Assembly (NCBI GenBank): GCA_015499985.1
Contig: JAAAUF010000406.1
Coordinates: 1-28,961, forward strand
DNA: 28,961 bases
Direction of reading: 5' to 3'
Source of the DNA: Haplosporangium gracile
Taxonomy: Eukaryota > Mortierellomycota > Mortierellomycetes > Mortierellales > Mortierellaceae
Shown here: piece after piece, positions 1 through 10,769 of the stretch
How the letters are laid out: the number at the start of each line of letters is the position of its first letter
Position numbering within the stretch: the stretch's first letter is position 1
Made by a program: the position numbers and the translations under genes
The notes under the pieces: generated by a model
Told to the model about the DNA's origin: nothing
Seen by the model: only the letters and a program-made list of their open reading frames with translations
The model's database searches: none

Positions 1-251
1 TTCTTTTCTCTTACCTTATTTATTACCTTCCCTCATCCTTTTTCTTCACCTCCGTCCTCAACATCTCCGTCACAGTCAGCAACCAACCATCAACACGCAA
101 ACACATCAGGACAGGACACCTTGTTGACCGCAAAGGGTGAACGCAATAAAGCACAAAAGCAGCAAAGGAACATAGGAAACTTTTTTTTTTACTCACACGA
201 CACACTCCACTCTTTCTTACTTTCTTTCACATCACCCTGTTCACAATCATC
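1..251 (+). promoter_or_regulatory. Upstream leader of the ankyrin-repeat gene
   Basis: This stretch has no supported gene. It is C/T-rich with A-rich patches and a run of ten T at 181-190, and it ends in a C/A-rich stretch immediately before the ATG. This is the usual look of a fungal core promoter and 5' leader. No clear TATA box is visible. The role is inferred from position only. Confidence 0.35.
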
Positions 252-2459
252 ATGAGAAGATCAACAAAAGGCCCAAAGGACTCCGAAGACTATGAGGAAT
301 CTTTCCTCCACCAGACCATCGGAGGTTCCCGCATCCGCTCATACTCACAACGACATGGCCAACACCGTCTCAATCGTCACCATCACCCCTCCGTCGCACC
401 AACAGGAGCATCATCAACATCTTTCGACACTCAGACGTCATCTGCCGGTGCTGCAGGGACCACCGCCTCATCTGTGTCATCCTATCTGGAGAATCTGCCG
501 TCAATCACTCTCGACAATACGACTCCACCACCCAGACCACCCCGCCCACCCGGCGGACTCCTCGGTATCAGTAACGGACGTGGGATGGGCTACGGTCGGA
601 GTCTCGGAAGTAGTTACGACAGTCCTCTGACAACGCATGGATCCTTCAACGGTCATGTCCGCAGTGGCGCCAACTTGTACGGGGCCAAGAACCCTTCCTC
701 GTCCGGTTTCTCCTCCTCAAAGACTTCTGGAAACCACCATCGGCCGTCCATGTCTGTCTTTCCGATTCAAAAGGCCCTCGAAATTGCCATGAAAGAGTCC
801 CGGTTACTGGCCGCAGCTTCGTCACGAGGCGGATCAGGAACCTCTGGAACGGGTATGAGCACTGGTATAACCTTTGTGAGAGAACTCAGGAAGGCCAGGC
901 ACGCACGCGGTGCCGTCATCACGGAACATGGACCAACACCTGACATTTCTCTGGATGAGGCAGAAGAGGGAGACATGCAGATGGATAATGCCGTCGGCCA
1001 TTCATCTCCCAAGAATGCAATAGGTACCGGAACCAAGGCTGCAGAACAACAGGTGGACGATCCCATGAGCGAGTTTGAGACGCGGACAACGGCTCGATTC
1101 TTTAGTCTCTCCACAGGATCGCACTCGACTAGCTCAACACAACCCGAGGCTGGCGACATTCGGATCCAGCGACCTGCTGTCATAGCTCTGGATGCCAAGG
1201 GTGCCTACCCCGGGATCGCTCATCTCCCTCACTCACTAACGGCACAATCGGGAGCGGTCGCACTACACTATCCCAGGGCCCTCAGGAACGTTGTTCTGCC
1301 CTCCAGGCCATGGCAGCCGTCGTCCGAGTCCTATGCAGCCTTGGCATCCACCACGATCCCGACCATTCACTCTTCTGCCTCTTCCTTCAACATTGATGCT
1401 CAGGACTCTCTCTTCATATCCTCATCCACCTCATCCTTATCAACATCGTCATCGTCTACTTCAACCTCATACCAACCTCACTTTTCTCCCGTTTTCTCTT
1501 CTTCTTCTTCCTCTTCTACATTTTCGTCCGCACCCATCTGGTCATCGAAATCGTCCATCAATGCCTCGAAATCATCGTCATCAAATTCAGCTGTTCATGC
1601 CGTCCGCGAACTTCTCGATTCTTACCCGGCCCCTTCGCCCTACTGTGTTGACGACAAGAAGCGATCCCCTTTGCACTTTGCGGCTGCGTCTGGTGACTTA
1701 GAACTGGTCGAGTTTCTACTGGAGCGCGGAGTCCGTCCTGACTGTGGTCGTGATATTGCTGGCAACATGCCTCTCCACCTTGGTATGTCCCTTTTTGACC
1801 CTTTGTCTATACCTTTGTTATTTCTGAACTGTGTGCGTGCAAGTACTAATCACGAGGCTTGCTTTTGCACTTACTAATTAATAGCTATCATCTCAAACAG
1901 GATTGATGTTGTCGCAGCACTACTCAAAGCCGGTAAGGATATGGACCAACTTTGAATATCACTATGCCGCATTGGATGAGGTTTAGGCTGTATTAACTCA
2001 CTCGACACTTTCTTATATATAGGAGCGGATATGACGTTGGCATCGCCGATGACTCACAAGACACCACTGGACCTTGCCGAATCCCGGCTCAGTTACTTGT
2101 TGTCACGTGCACAGGATACGGCGAGATACCCTTCAGGATCCATGGATCTTCACACCAGTCACAGTAATAACCAAATCGCCACAAGGTCATCCTTTTATAC
2201 GCCCCCCGCCCAGTCTCCAGCATTACTATACCAAATCAAGGGCATCGTCAATCTCCTTCGACCCTATGTTGTCCGGCAACAACGGTTGCAGCATGGCGAG
2301 CGGCAAAAGGAGCGCCAGAAAGAGCGGTCTTGGGATCGTGCGGACAAATACATGAGGCAACACTCTTCACAGGACGGAAGCAGTGGTAGCAGCAGTGGAC
2401 TCTGGCAGTCAGACCCACACTCGGAAGCCCATTATGGAGATATGGAGGATGACGATGAG

Positions 2460-2491
<32 letters not shown>

Positions 2492-2951
2492 CATGGATAC
2501 TGGAGAAGGAGGTAGACGGCCATTGCGGAAAAAGTTGCCATTGTTCCGTCAGGAGGCAGATATGGATGAGGAAGACGAGCTGCCGTTGTACTCGGCCAAG
2601 CCAAAGAAGATGGGACGGCGATTGAATCGGAGGATGGATGCCGATGAGACAGAGGTGGCACTAGAGAGTCTCATGAATGGGTTGTCACTATTGGAGGCGA
2701 CTCGGAAACAACAGGAGCAACGGCAGCAGCAACAACAACAGCTTATCCAAGATGGCTCCGGTAACGGAGGCATGTCGTTAAGTGCAACTTCTGCGCTTGG
2801 AGGTGTCTCTGAGATTGGAGATGGCAACTTGGCCGACAGTGAGTTGGACCCGAGGAGTGAGCAGGATGTTGATGAGGCACTGCCAGATTTGTTGGAGCAG
2901 GTGCAGCAGGTCCTTCAGGCCATCAAGTTGAACGAGAACAAGGACACATAG
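252..2951 (+). CDS. Ankyrin-repeat protein, ANKRD54-like repeat block, three exons
   Basis: The exons are 252-1782, 1885-1932 and 2023-2951 and encode about 835 residues. Introns 1783-1884 (GTATGT...TTACTAATTAATAG) and 1933-2022 (GTAAGG...ATATAG) are both phase 1 and join in frame. The first 450 residues are low-complexity and Ser/Thr/Pro-rich with a dense poly-Ser region. Three ankyrin repeats follow at roughly residues 455-570. The first shows SPLHFAAASGDLELVEFLLE, the second GNMPLHLAIISNRIDVVAAL across two splice junctions, and the third THKTPLDLAESRLSYLL. The repeat spacing and the final LAESRL element resemble animal ANKRD54. An acidic run of about fifteen Asp/Glu follows near residue 670, then a Gln stretch and a Leu-rich end. 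Ankyrin repeats bind partner proteins; no enzymatic motif is visible, so the function is unassigned. The match to the ankyrin fold is clear, while orthology to ANKRD54 is only suggested. Confidence 0.88.
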
Positions 2952-3613
2952 GATCGCCCTGTTTCTCTTCGCTTTTGGTTGTGGCGCCCTTGTTGTATTA
3001 GAAATAATTCTTTACACTTGTACAACGCACATTAAAGCAAGAGAAGAAGAAAAAGTCGACAACCAGCCTGTATTTTGTAAGGATCGATAGGGGAGTGTGT
3101 GTGTGGGGAGTCTAGACATGAGAGATACGGGTGTGACACATGGCGGACAAGAAATGGTTGGACACCGTTTTGGATTGGATAGGCATATACGATGAGTGTG
3201 AGAGACAGCGTGAGAGCGATATAAAAGGCACGAGAGTAGAAAGTCGACGAGTCCATGGATTTCATGCGGGAGTTTTGTTTGTTTTGAGTGTTGTTCGAGC
3301 TTTGAGGGATATGACTTATTTGTTGGAAAATGGGAAGGGGAACCATGCAGGGAGACAAGTCGACAATTGATAGACAAGGTTTGTTGGTGACTTGAAAAGA
3401 GCAACATAAATATAAAAAAAAAAGGGTAAAGTCACTTTCTGTACTCTTTTGTCACCAACCCTACGCTTCTCTTCTCACACCTTTCACTAATAAACTCACC
3501 CCTTCCTTCTCTCCCTCTCCCTCCACAATAACACCATCACCTCCTTAGTCCTTCTCTCTCTCTCCATCACTTCCTCTTCTCCCTCGCACACTCACAACCT
3601 CCCAACAACAACC
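2952..3613 (+). other. Intergenic region with 3' end signal and stomatin promoter
   Basis: There is no supported gene here. The left end holds an ATTAAA at 3031-3036, a likely poly(A) signal for the ankyrin gene. A TATAAAA occurs at 3220-3226. An A-run at 3414-3423 is followed by a strongly C/T-rich tract at about 3440-3610 that leads into the next ATG. Short open frames on both strands here show no family features. Confidence 0.4.
3031..3036 (+). terminator. Likely poly(A) signal of the ankyrin-repeat gene
   Basis: An ATTAAA hexamer lies about 80 nt after the stop codon. ATTAAA is a common variant of the AATAAA signal. The call rests on motif and position only. Confidence 0.35.
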
Positions 3614-5593
3614 ATGTCTCATCACCACCACAATGAACAGCAGGGCCAAAGCGAGATTCAACAGATTCTACCAACGACCCCCACAGTCGTGACCAACCAG
3701 CCCAAGAGAAGTAACGATATGAACACAGCAGGCAATGTCACTGTCCAGACTTACGCCCAAGGTACACCTCTCATCAATGACAAGGGCGACCCTTCCTCCC
3801 TCCCTCTTTCTCTCCTCCTTGCTTTGTCCTTGTTCACAGGAAAATAATCTTACGTTTCAGCACACAAAGGCTAAACTATGTTTTTCCTCCGCTCCGTTCT
3901 ATGTATCTTGGGTGTTAATGCATAATAGAACATCCAACTCAGCGTGTGCATGGCTTCTATGGTACTATGGTGAACACGTTTGGTAGCATTATCGGAGCCT
4001 TTGGCATGGTAAGTCAGTTCTCCTTTCCCTGCTTCCCCACACGTCGTATGCCTGTTCGAGAGGCCCGAAAGTCGACCGACAGTTCATTTTTGGGCGCTGT
4101 AAATAAAAAGCAGTCAGCAACTTTAATTTGAGTTGTTTCTCATTCCACACACGCGTGCTGGAGGTTGACGGGCACTGATGGTTCACGAATGCGTCTAGCG
4201 CGTTTTGCTTGGACCCTAACTGTTGTTTTCTCTTTGCTTCTTACACCTCTGTAGGTCCCATGCTGCGTCTGGTATGTCTCCATCCTCTTTACTCACAAGA
4301 TTCTCTTCCATGCTTTCAACTCTCTGGTTGGGAAGAAACAAGGGCTAACGCAATCACAACTTGCTAACGACTCAAATTGATTCATCCCTTACTCTACTTT
4401 TTGTTCTTGCTCTCGTTTGCATCTATTACCATTAACACAGCTTCCCTAATCCGTAAGTTATCAACGGACACCCTTCTTTGCATCTCTTCTCTTTGTATAT
4501 CTGTCAGTCTACTCCTAACCTAACGACATCCACCTTTCACCCCTTATTTCATAATAGATACAAGACGATTGACCAGGGTACAATTGGATTGGTGACCCGC
4601 TTTGGACGATACTACAAGACTGTCGACCCAGGTCTGATCCGCCTCAACCCCTATACTGAGTCGGTCTATAAGGTTGACATGCGTATCCAAGTCTCTCACA
4701 TCCTTGACCAAGTCATCATGAGTAAGTCAGTGCTCGCCTCATCATCCTCTTTTCCGCATCAAGCGATGATTTTCTCAAGCATAAACCCCTAACCCTCGCT
4801 TTGTTTCTCCGGATATCTGTGATAGCAAAGGACAATGTCAATGTGCATATCGACTCAGTCGTGTACTGGCACGTCATCGACCCTTTCCAGTCAGTCTACG
4901 GAATTTCAAACGTCCAACAAGCTCTGGTCGAGCGCACAAAGACCACCCTCCGTCAAGTCCTCGGAGCCAAGGTGCTGCAGGAGATCATTGAGAACCGAGA
5001 GCAGCTCGGTCATGAGATTCAAGAGATTATCGATGTCCCTGCTCATGCCTGGGGTGTCGCTGTCGAGAGCATCTTGATTAAGGACATTCAGTTCTCGAAG
5101 AGTCTGCAAGAGGCTCTGTCGTCTGCTGCACAGGCTAAGCGTATTGCAGAATCCAAGGTCATCCAGGCCCAGTCGGAGGTCGACAGTGCCAAGTTGATGA
5201 GGCAGGCTGCCGAGTGTAAGTCTTTTTTTTTTTGTTCGTACACGGCAACGCTAATGAATGCTAAGAAAACAAGTCTATGCCAATTGCCCTTGCTAACAAC
5301 TCCCCCTGCGATGACTACATCCACTCTCTCTTACTTTTTCTTACATACTAGTTTTGAACACCCCGGCGGCAATGCAAATCCGTTACTTGGAATCAATGGC
5401 ATCGATGGCGCGTCACAGCGGCCAAAAGACGATCTTCATGCCAACCACTGACGATGCCAGAACACATTTCCATCCCTCCGCTACCGTACCCGTCTCGTCG
5501 TCTGGCGGTGGTGACTCTGGTAGTGCCACTGGTTTCAACATGCCTTCTGTCCAGATCGCAGGTTCCAGTGGCGTTCAGACCCTGAAGTACTAA
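3614..5593 (+). CDS. Stomatin-family (SPFH/Band 7) membrane protein, seven exons
   Basis: The exons are 3614-3761, 3929-4008, 4255-4271, 4441-4452, 4558-4721, 4826-5215 and 5352-5593. They join in frame to 350 residues. After a polar N-terminus of about 55 residues, a hydrophobic segment (residues ~58-85) ending in VPCCVCFPNP resembles the stomatin membrane hairpin. The SPFH domain follows: DQGTIGLVTRFGRYYKTVDP, then MTKDNVNVHIDSVVYWHVID, then the helical stretch SAAQAKRIAESKVIQAQSEV, and near the end LNTPAAMQIRYLESM. Stomatins oligomerise on cholesterol- or ergosterol-rich membranes and regulate channels or mitochondrial proteins. The sequence does not say which membrane this one occupies. 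The His-rich start (MSHHHH) is native sequence. Exons 3 and 4 are only 17 and 12 nt, but the protein lines up with the family only if both are kept. Confidence 0.93.
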
Positions 5594-5917
5594 ACATGGC
5601 GCTGAAGAATACTTTGTGAGAAGGAAAGGCAGGACTGTAGGAGTAAGGTTTCAACAAGAAAATAGTATTATGTACATCCTAGCGGAATGTTGGCACTGAC
5701 TGTGAATAATAAAATAACATTTACCGTGAAGAAAATAAGGACGCAGCTGGTTTAGTTTCTATCGCTACCGCTACCGCTCTATTTATCTTTTACTTGCAGT
5801 GATGAAGGTTTTTCATTACCGCCATTCAAGGACGTTCATCCATCTTCAAATGTGATTTTTAATTCGCAAAAACAAGATATTATATCAGTCCCTCCTGATG
5901 GTTTGTTGTTGCTGCTG
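5594..5917 (+). other. 3' region between stomatin gene and the tandem family
   Basis: There is no gene here. An AATAAA lies at 5708-5713, about 115 nt after the stomatin stop. The rest is A/T-rich sequence that leads into the 3' end of the minus-strand pseudogene. Confidence 0.45.
5708..5713 (+). terminator. Poly(A) signal of the stomatin gene
   Basis: A canonical AATAAA sits inside an A/T-rich stretch downstream of the stomatin stop codon. Confidence 0.5.
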
Positions 5918-7641
5918 CTAATAGTGCTGATATTCATTCTGATGTCGGGTGCTGTAGTGTCGTTGGAGAGTCTCGAGCGTCAATGTCATCTGCGCCATCT
6001 GGGCTTTGATGTTACGACTGAAAATGCGCATCATTTCTTCTAGCATAAGGAAAGGTCTTAAGAATTGGTGGTTTGTGTGCAGATTTTTGTCAGCGGTGCT
6101 TGGGCTGTTGTTGTTGTTGGCGATAGTAGTGGCCATGGTCGGTATCTTTCATGCCGTTATTGTCAGTGGTAGTAAATCTTTGCTGTTGGATCATTTGTCA
6201 AGAAAAATAGCAAGGGTGAAGGAAAGGTTGAAGCTGATGGTTGGTCAACTGGGCGAAGGCATCCATGCCACTCCTCTGAAGACTGGGTTGAAGAAGAATC
6301 CTTTTGGAAGTTGGCAGGGGCTATACTGGGTGTTCAAGTGACGATGTACAATGGCGACACAAGGAGGGGCGGGAAAAGTTGGTCCAATGTTGACAGGACT
6401 TCGTTGTGTAGTTCCACTGCGTTGTCCATAGCTAGCACGGTCGTATTCTATGCCTTTATCGGCTATAGTGTTCATCCTTTGTTTTTTGCGGACATGTCAA
6501 AGGTACACGGGAGTCGGACAAAGTAGAGGGCGCCACGGTCAATGATTCTTGCTGCGACTGCAGTGGCGGTGTTGAGTGTTCAAATGTGACCAATCTGCGC
6601 CGGCGAGAACGTCCATGCTAATCCTGAATATCTCCTGCAGCAACTGAAACAGCGGCAATCCTAGTAATCCTGGTTGTAGAAATCGTGTCCGCTTTCCGGT
6701 TGTAATCCGTTTCTTTCTGGTCTGCTTCTGATTCTTCTCCAACAGCCTCCTGCGATACGCTTGGTCCAGTCTCATCAGCTGCAGTGTCGCCTCAGGAACG
6801 TACGTTCTCCGGTATATCCCTCCCTTTTGTCCCTGGTGCCGTTGTTTCGACTGACTCCAGGATCTTGTCCCATGTCTACTTTTCCCGATCCTGCATTCTC
6901 CTGTATTCGTTCCAATAGCGCGTCGTCCATCTGCACAAGATTGGCGTAAAAATCCGACATGACATGGGCGGAGCTGCCCACTAAGCTTGGCTCTGCCGCA
7001 GCCAACTCGTGAGCCAACTTGACCATACACACTCCCCTCCTGCAAGTCGAAAAGGATTCAACTCACTCAGTGGGTCTGGTGAGGCCTAAGAGTAAGATGG
7101 GGTCGAGAGGTTCGTTCATGAGGATGAGAATTCTCTCAAGAAAGAACCGCAGCGCTAGACAAATGCTGCGTTGATTTGTGCCATCCCTTTTGGCAAAGAG
7201 TAAAAGAGGTTTAACCGTAATTTTGACGGACGATGCTGGTTCCGCAGAGGTCTCTTGTTGACGTTCTGTTATGTCCGCCTCCTTGTTGTCAAGGTTGTTG
7301 TTGCTGTTGTTGTTGTTGTGGTTGTGGTTGTGGTTGTGGTTGCCACTGTTCCCGCCCTGGTAATTGTCGCCATTGTCCCGTGCTTTTAGAAAAAGCGAGA
7401 GGTCGAGAAAAGTTAGCAGCAACTTCTCTGTATGCAATATTGCGTTTTCATAGAAAAAAAAGCGTCAAAGAAATATAATACCGTAGCTAAACAAACCAAT
7501 TTGTCAAAGTACTCACCTATCTTGTGCACGCTCTCTTTTCTCACGACGGGGTTTCAACAATACAGCAGCGTCTGGAGAGTCAGCGAACAGGACTCCAAAG
7601 TCTTCACAAGCTCATGGGGTATTATCCCCTCGGGTCATCAT
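5918..7641 (-). pseudogene. Paralogue 4 of the tandem family, decayed copy
   Basis: All parts of the family are recognisable but not in one frame. Exon 1 (about 7641-7517) contains FGVLFADSPDAAVLL, matching the first exon of paralogue 3, but an in-frame TGA (7612-7614) lies between the ATG and the motif. One extra C in a CCCC run also shifts the frame before the GTGAGT donor. Exon 2 starts at about 7382 after TCTAAAAG. It holds an Asn/His-rich linker and the core (RDGTNQRSICLALRFFLER), then a TGA at 7063-7065 exactly where paralogue 3 has a Trp codon. The core resumes in the same frame (RGVCMVKLAHELAAAEPSL), then continues as YRRTYVPEATLQLMRLDQAY in another frame, followed by a basic segment. 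The C-terminal helix (LEEMMRIFSRNIKAQMAQM) is in a third stretch ending at 5918. A 27-nt GTGAGT...TTGCAG intron would remove the second stop, but the homology runs straight through it. Several independent lesions make a functional product unlikely. Confidence 0.68.
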
Positions 7642-7787
7642 GAGGGTGAGTAAGTTTGCGAGGTTGTGAGTAAGTGAGTGAAAGGGTAAAGAAGATACAG
7701 AAGGAGCGATTGACGAAGCTGCGGAGGAGTATGTTTTTGTGTCCATTGTGTCAAATAAGTTCAAGCAAGAAACTTCCACAGGCGACC

Positions 7788-8173
7788 ATGTCCACAAAAC
7801 GAACGCGCGTCAATGTGCGCAAACAAGACGATCACGAACAGGAAAGCCAAATTCGACGCGTTCTCGCCATCACTCAATCTGTGTATGAGTTAAATCACCG
7901 AGAGTTTGTTTTTCTACATACGGAAATATTATTTTATTACTGGTTTCAGGGGCAACTAGCTAACTCATGAACTATCCTCTCTTCGGCAGTTACCGCCTCC
8001 ATGATTGCAAACGGTGGGTTTACGTAGTGACGGCGGGTGAGGTCCTGTCGTTGATTTTCGACGTGTCTGTATCTGCTAACTTCACAGTCGCTGTTATCTG
8101 CGCTGAAGCCTCCACAGTTGAAAAGGAATCATTGTCCGAGGAGTCCTGCGATGCTGGCCTTGATAGTACATAG
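7788..8173 (+). CDS. Weak candidate for a small spliced gene
   Basis: An ATG opens 37 codons beginning MSTKRTRVNVRKQDDHEQES, polar and basic. A plausible intron runs from GTATGA (about 7884) to TTCGGCAG (7996), with a good AGCTAAC branch site. A second possible intron runs from GTGAGG (about 8038) to TTCACAG (about 8087), also with a CTAAC. Joined in frame these would give a peptide of about 75 residues ending at the TAG at 8171-8173. The product resembles no family I know. The splice signals are the only support; chance is a serious alternative. Confidence 0.2.
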
Positions 8174-8229
8174 TCGTTCTAGTTCTGAACGACTATGTAC
8201 TAGTTCTGAGCGACTATGTATTAGTTCTG
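8164..8229. repeat. 16-bp inverted repeat overlapping a 21-nt tandem repeat
   Basis: The arms 8164-8179 (TAGTACATAGTCGTTC) and 8187-8202 (GAACGACTATGTACTA) are perfect reverse complements around a 7-nt loop. The loop plus right arm is also the first unit of a 21-nt direct repeat. The units are 8180-8200 and 8201-8221, differing at two positions, followed by eight bases of a third unit. It lies about 230 bases beyond the stop of paralogue 3. Confidence 0.9.
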
Positions 8230-8418
8230 CTGCTACAACCATCCTTCATCCCGCATCCAAAAACAATTTTGATTCAGAAGCAGACCTACCACTGTCAGTC
8301 GGCGACGAAAGTGGTGTTGATGTTTGCTATTGGTGGTATCCCTCGACCGTCTCCGAAGTTACTCCTTTTTTTTTTTTTTTCCTGTTCTCGCGACCGTATA
8401 CTGTGCAACTTCGTCCAC

Positions 8419-8424
8419 TTTATT
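8419..8424 (-). terminator. Possible poly(A) signal of paralogue 3
   Basis: The minus strand reads AATAAA about 35 nt after the paralogue 3 stop codon. Motif and position both fit. Confidence 0.45.
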
Positions 8425-8459
8425 TTGCCTAATAGTTGTTGCTACATCATAGTAAGCTG

Positions 8460-10733
8460 TCAAGGTGGGGATGGCGCAGTCGATGAACATATCGTTGATG
8501 CGTCGACTTCCACAGCTACTACTGCTCTTATTGAAGCCGAAGTAGGAGATAATGGTGATTGCAGTTGTTGTTGTCGATCCAGATCCACCACGGCCGCCGC
8601 TGCCAATTTAGAAATCATAATCATGGCCAAGTTCCAAGCCGACTCTGCTGATGAATCGACATTCAGAGATTCTGGTAATGATCCTACTAGTTGTGGCGTT
8701 GGTCCGCGGAATTTCGCCCCGGCTGCTTTTCCAGCTGCTGATACTGCCATCGATTGCGCACCCGCCTTCGCCAGTGCCTCCGCCGCTGCCGCCGTTGCTG
8801 GAGGCGCCGCACCCCTTGCTCCCAAAGCCGAACCTGAATCTCGTAGCTTGCCAGCGTGGGGCTCTGGTATTGGTTGTGGTTGTTGCTGTGCGGTTGCAGC
8901 ATGTCCTGGTATCGCTGGGGTCGAAAGATTATACTTTTGTCGTGTTCTTTGACGGTCGTGTGCCGCTGCTGTTCCAGGTTGCGCCATTTTCATTTCATGA
9001 GATCCTATTGGTGTTGGTGTTGCCGATGTTAGCGCTACTGCTTGCAATGCTGCTGGCGATGATAATGACACCGTTTGCGCTGCCGGGACTGCTAGCTCTG
9101 CTGATGCTTCTGATTCTGCTTTTGTCAAAGTCAAGCCGTCAGAGACATGAGGTGTACTGATAATCCTGTTGTCATTGTTGATATGATTGTTCGATGGAGC
9201 AGACTGCTTAACCAAAATGTTCAAGGTCTCCTGTATAGCCGACAACTGAGTCTGTTGGGTTTCTACAGCATCCTGAAGGCGAACCATCTGCAGCTGCTGG
9301 TTCTGGAACGCGTTTTTGAGGCTGGTGATCTGGACTTTAAGATCCTCGCTGAATGAACGGATGGCGTCTTCCAGTAAGCTTTTAGACTCTGGGGTATGAC
9401 TGTAAGCTTGGGAAGTGTTGTTCGCGGTGAATGTACTGTTGTTACTGGAAGTGACGTTGGTACTGTTGTTAGCGGTGAATACTGGAGTGTTGGTCAAGGT
9501 CGAGGGTAGAGTTGACGTTGACGACCGACTTAAAGAAGAGAGGTCTGATTTTTGATGATGTTGTTGAGTGACAGCTGTGGTAGTAGTAGTAGTAGCAATG
9601 CTCCCAGCGCCGTTGTTTACTCTGTTTTGGTCCAAATGCGACTTCAGTGCCGGATGGTCATCAGCAAATGGGAAGCGAGCTTGTTGTCGTTGTCGAGAGT
9701 GGGCGAGCATTTCTTGGAGGTTGGCAAGGGCTTTGCTGAGGTGCGACTGCTCCTGCATGGTATTCTCTAAGGTACGAGAAAGTTGGTCGGCTGGGATTTT
9801 GTCTTTGTTGTAGGCCTCCCGGGAAAACGCAGTTGGGGGCTCGGGACGGGCATCCAATGTTGCTGCAATGTGGCCATGATCTAGAACAACACGGTCGTTG
9901 GATAGGGGTTTGTGTTGATATTGTTGGTGTTGCTGTGGCTGTTGCTGCGAAATGGTCGAGGGCAACGTCAAGGTCGATGATGATGATGTGGATGAGGATG
10001 GAGACAACGGTACCTCGGTGGTTACTGGTTGTGGTGCAGGTGACTGCACAGTCGCGATTCGTTTTCGCGTTCGATACATGTCATCCTCGTTCAGCGTCTC
10101 TTCTTCGTGTTCCTGGTTATCGTCAACAGCCACTTCCCAATCCACCTCCAAAGTCGAGGCAACCCCAATGTCGTCAGCAAAGGAAAGGTCTGATTTCCGC
10201 TTCCTACTATTGCCGTTCTTTCCAAGTCGCCTCCGATATTCTCGGTCCAGCCGCGCCAATTGCATCGCTGCCTCCGATACGAACGTCCTCCGAAACGTCC
10301 ACCCAGTTGCTGTCCCTGCCTCAATGGCTTAAGATAATCATTGTCATCATCTTACTTCGTAAGAGACCCCTCCTCCAAACTGTTCAAGAGTTTCTCGCCC
10401 ATACTTGTAAAGTGAGTGTAAAAAGAATAGTGCGCAAAAGGGGAACCTGCCCGGAGCTGGGGTTCAGCGGCAGCCAAACTCTTCATCAGTCTATCCATGC
10501 AGATCCCGGACTTTAGTGGCGAGAACGCTCCAACCCATCCGCCACTCTTGGCGCCTTGGGGGACGACAGAGAACTTGCTCATGAGGATAGGAATTTCCTT
10601 GAGCAAGAATCGAAACGCAAGACAAATGTTCCGCTGGTGTGACCCATCCTTCTTGACAACGAGCCGTCTAAAACGCACTTGGCTTGATCCATAGGGAGTT
10701 GTGGCCTTGGACGAGGTCTGGCGTTGCTGTTGC

Positions 10734-10769
<36 letters not shown>

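Larger units (their letters stand above)
7642..8459. other. Spacer between paralogues 3 and 4
   Basis: This 818-base spacer is far longer than the 217-237 base gaps between the other copies. It should contain the former promoter of paralogue 4 and the 3' end of paralogue 3. It also holds a weak plus-strand coding candidate, a 39-nt inverted repeat overlapping a 21-nt tandem repeat, and a T-run at about 8367-8382. No further family fragment was recognised. Confidence 0.4.

Noticed and set aside
3012..3407. Minus-strand frame of 131 codons between the ankyrin and stomatin genes
   Set aside because: It has no recognisable motif, a Ser/Pro/His/Leu composition typical of chance frames, and overlaps the expected 3' end and promoter of the flanking genes.
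7038..7064. A 27-nt intron (GTGAGT...TTGCAG) that would remove a stop in paralogue 4
   Set aside because: The phase would fit, but paralogue 3 has coding sequence aligning straight across it with Trp at the stop position. The size is below normal fungal introns. A nonsense mutation is simpler.
8118..8432. Plus-strand frame of 104 codons with a repeated SSERLC peptide
   Set aside because: The peptide repeat is only the 21-nt DNA repeat read in one frame, and the frame ends in a T-run coding poly-Phe. There is no sign of a real protein.
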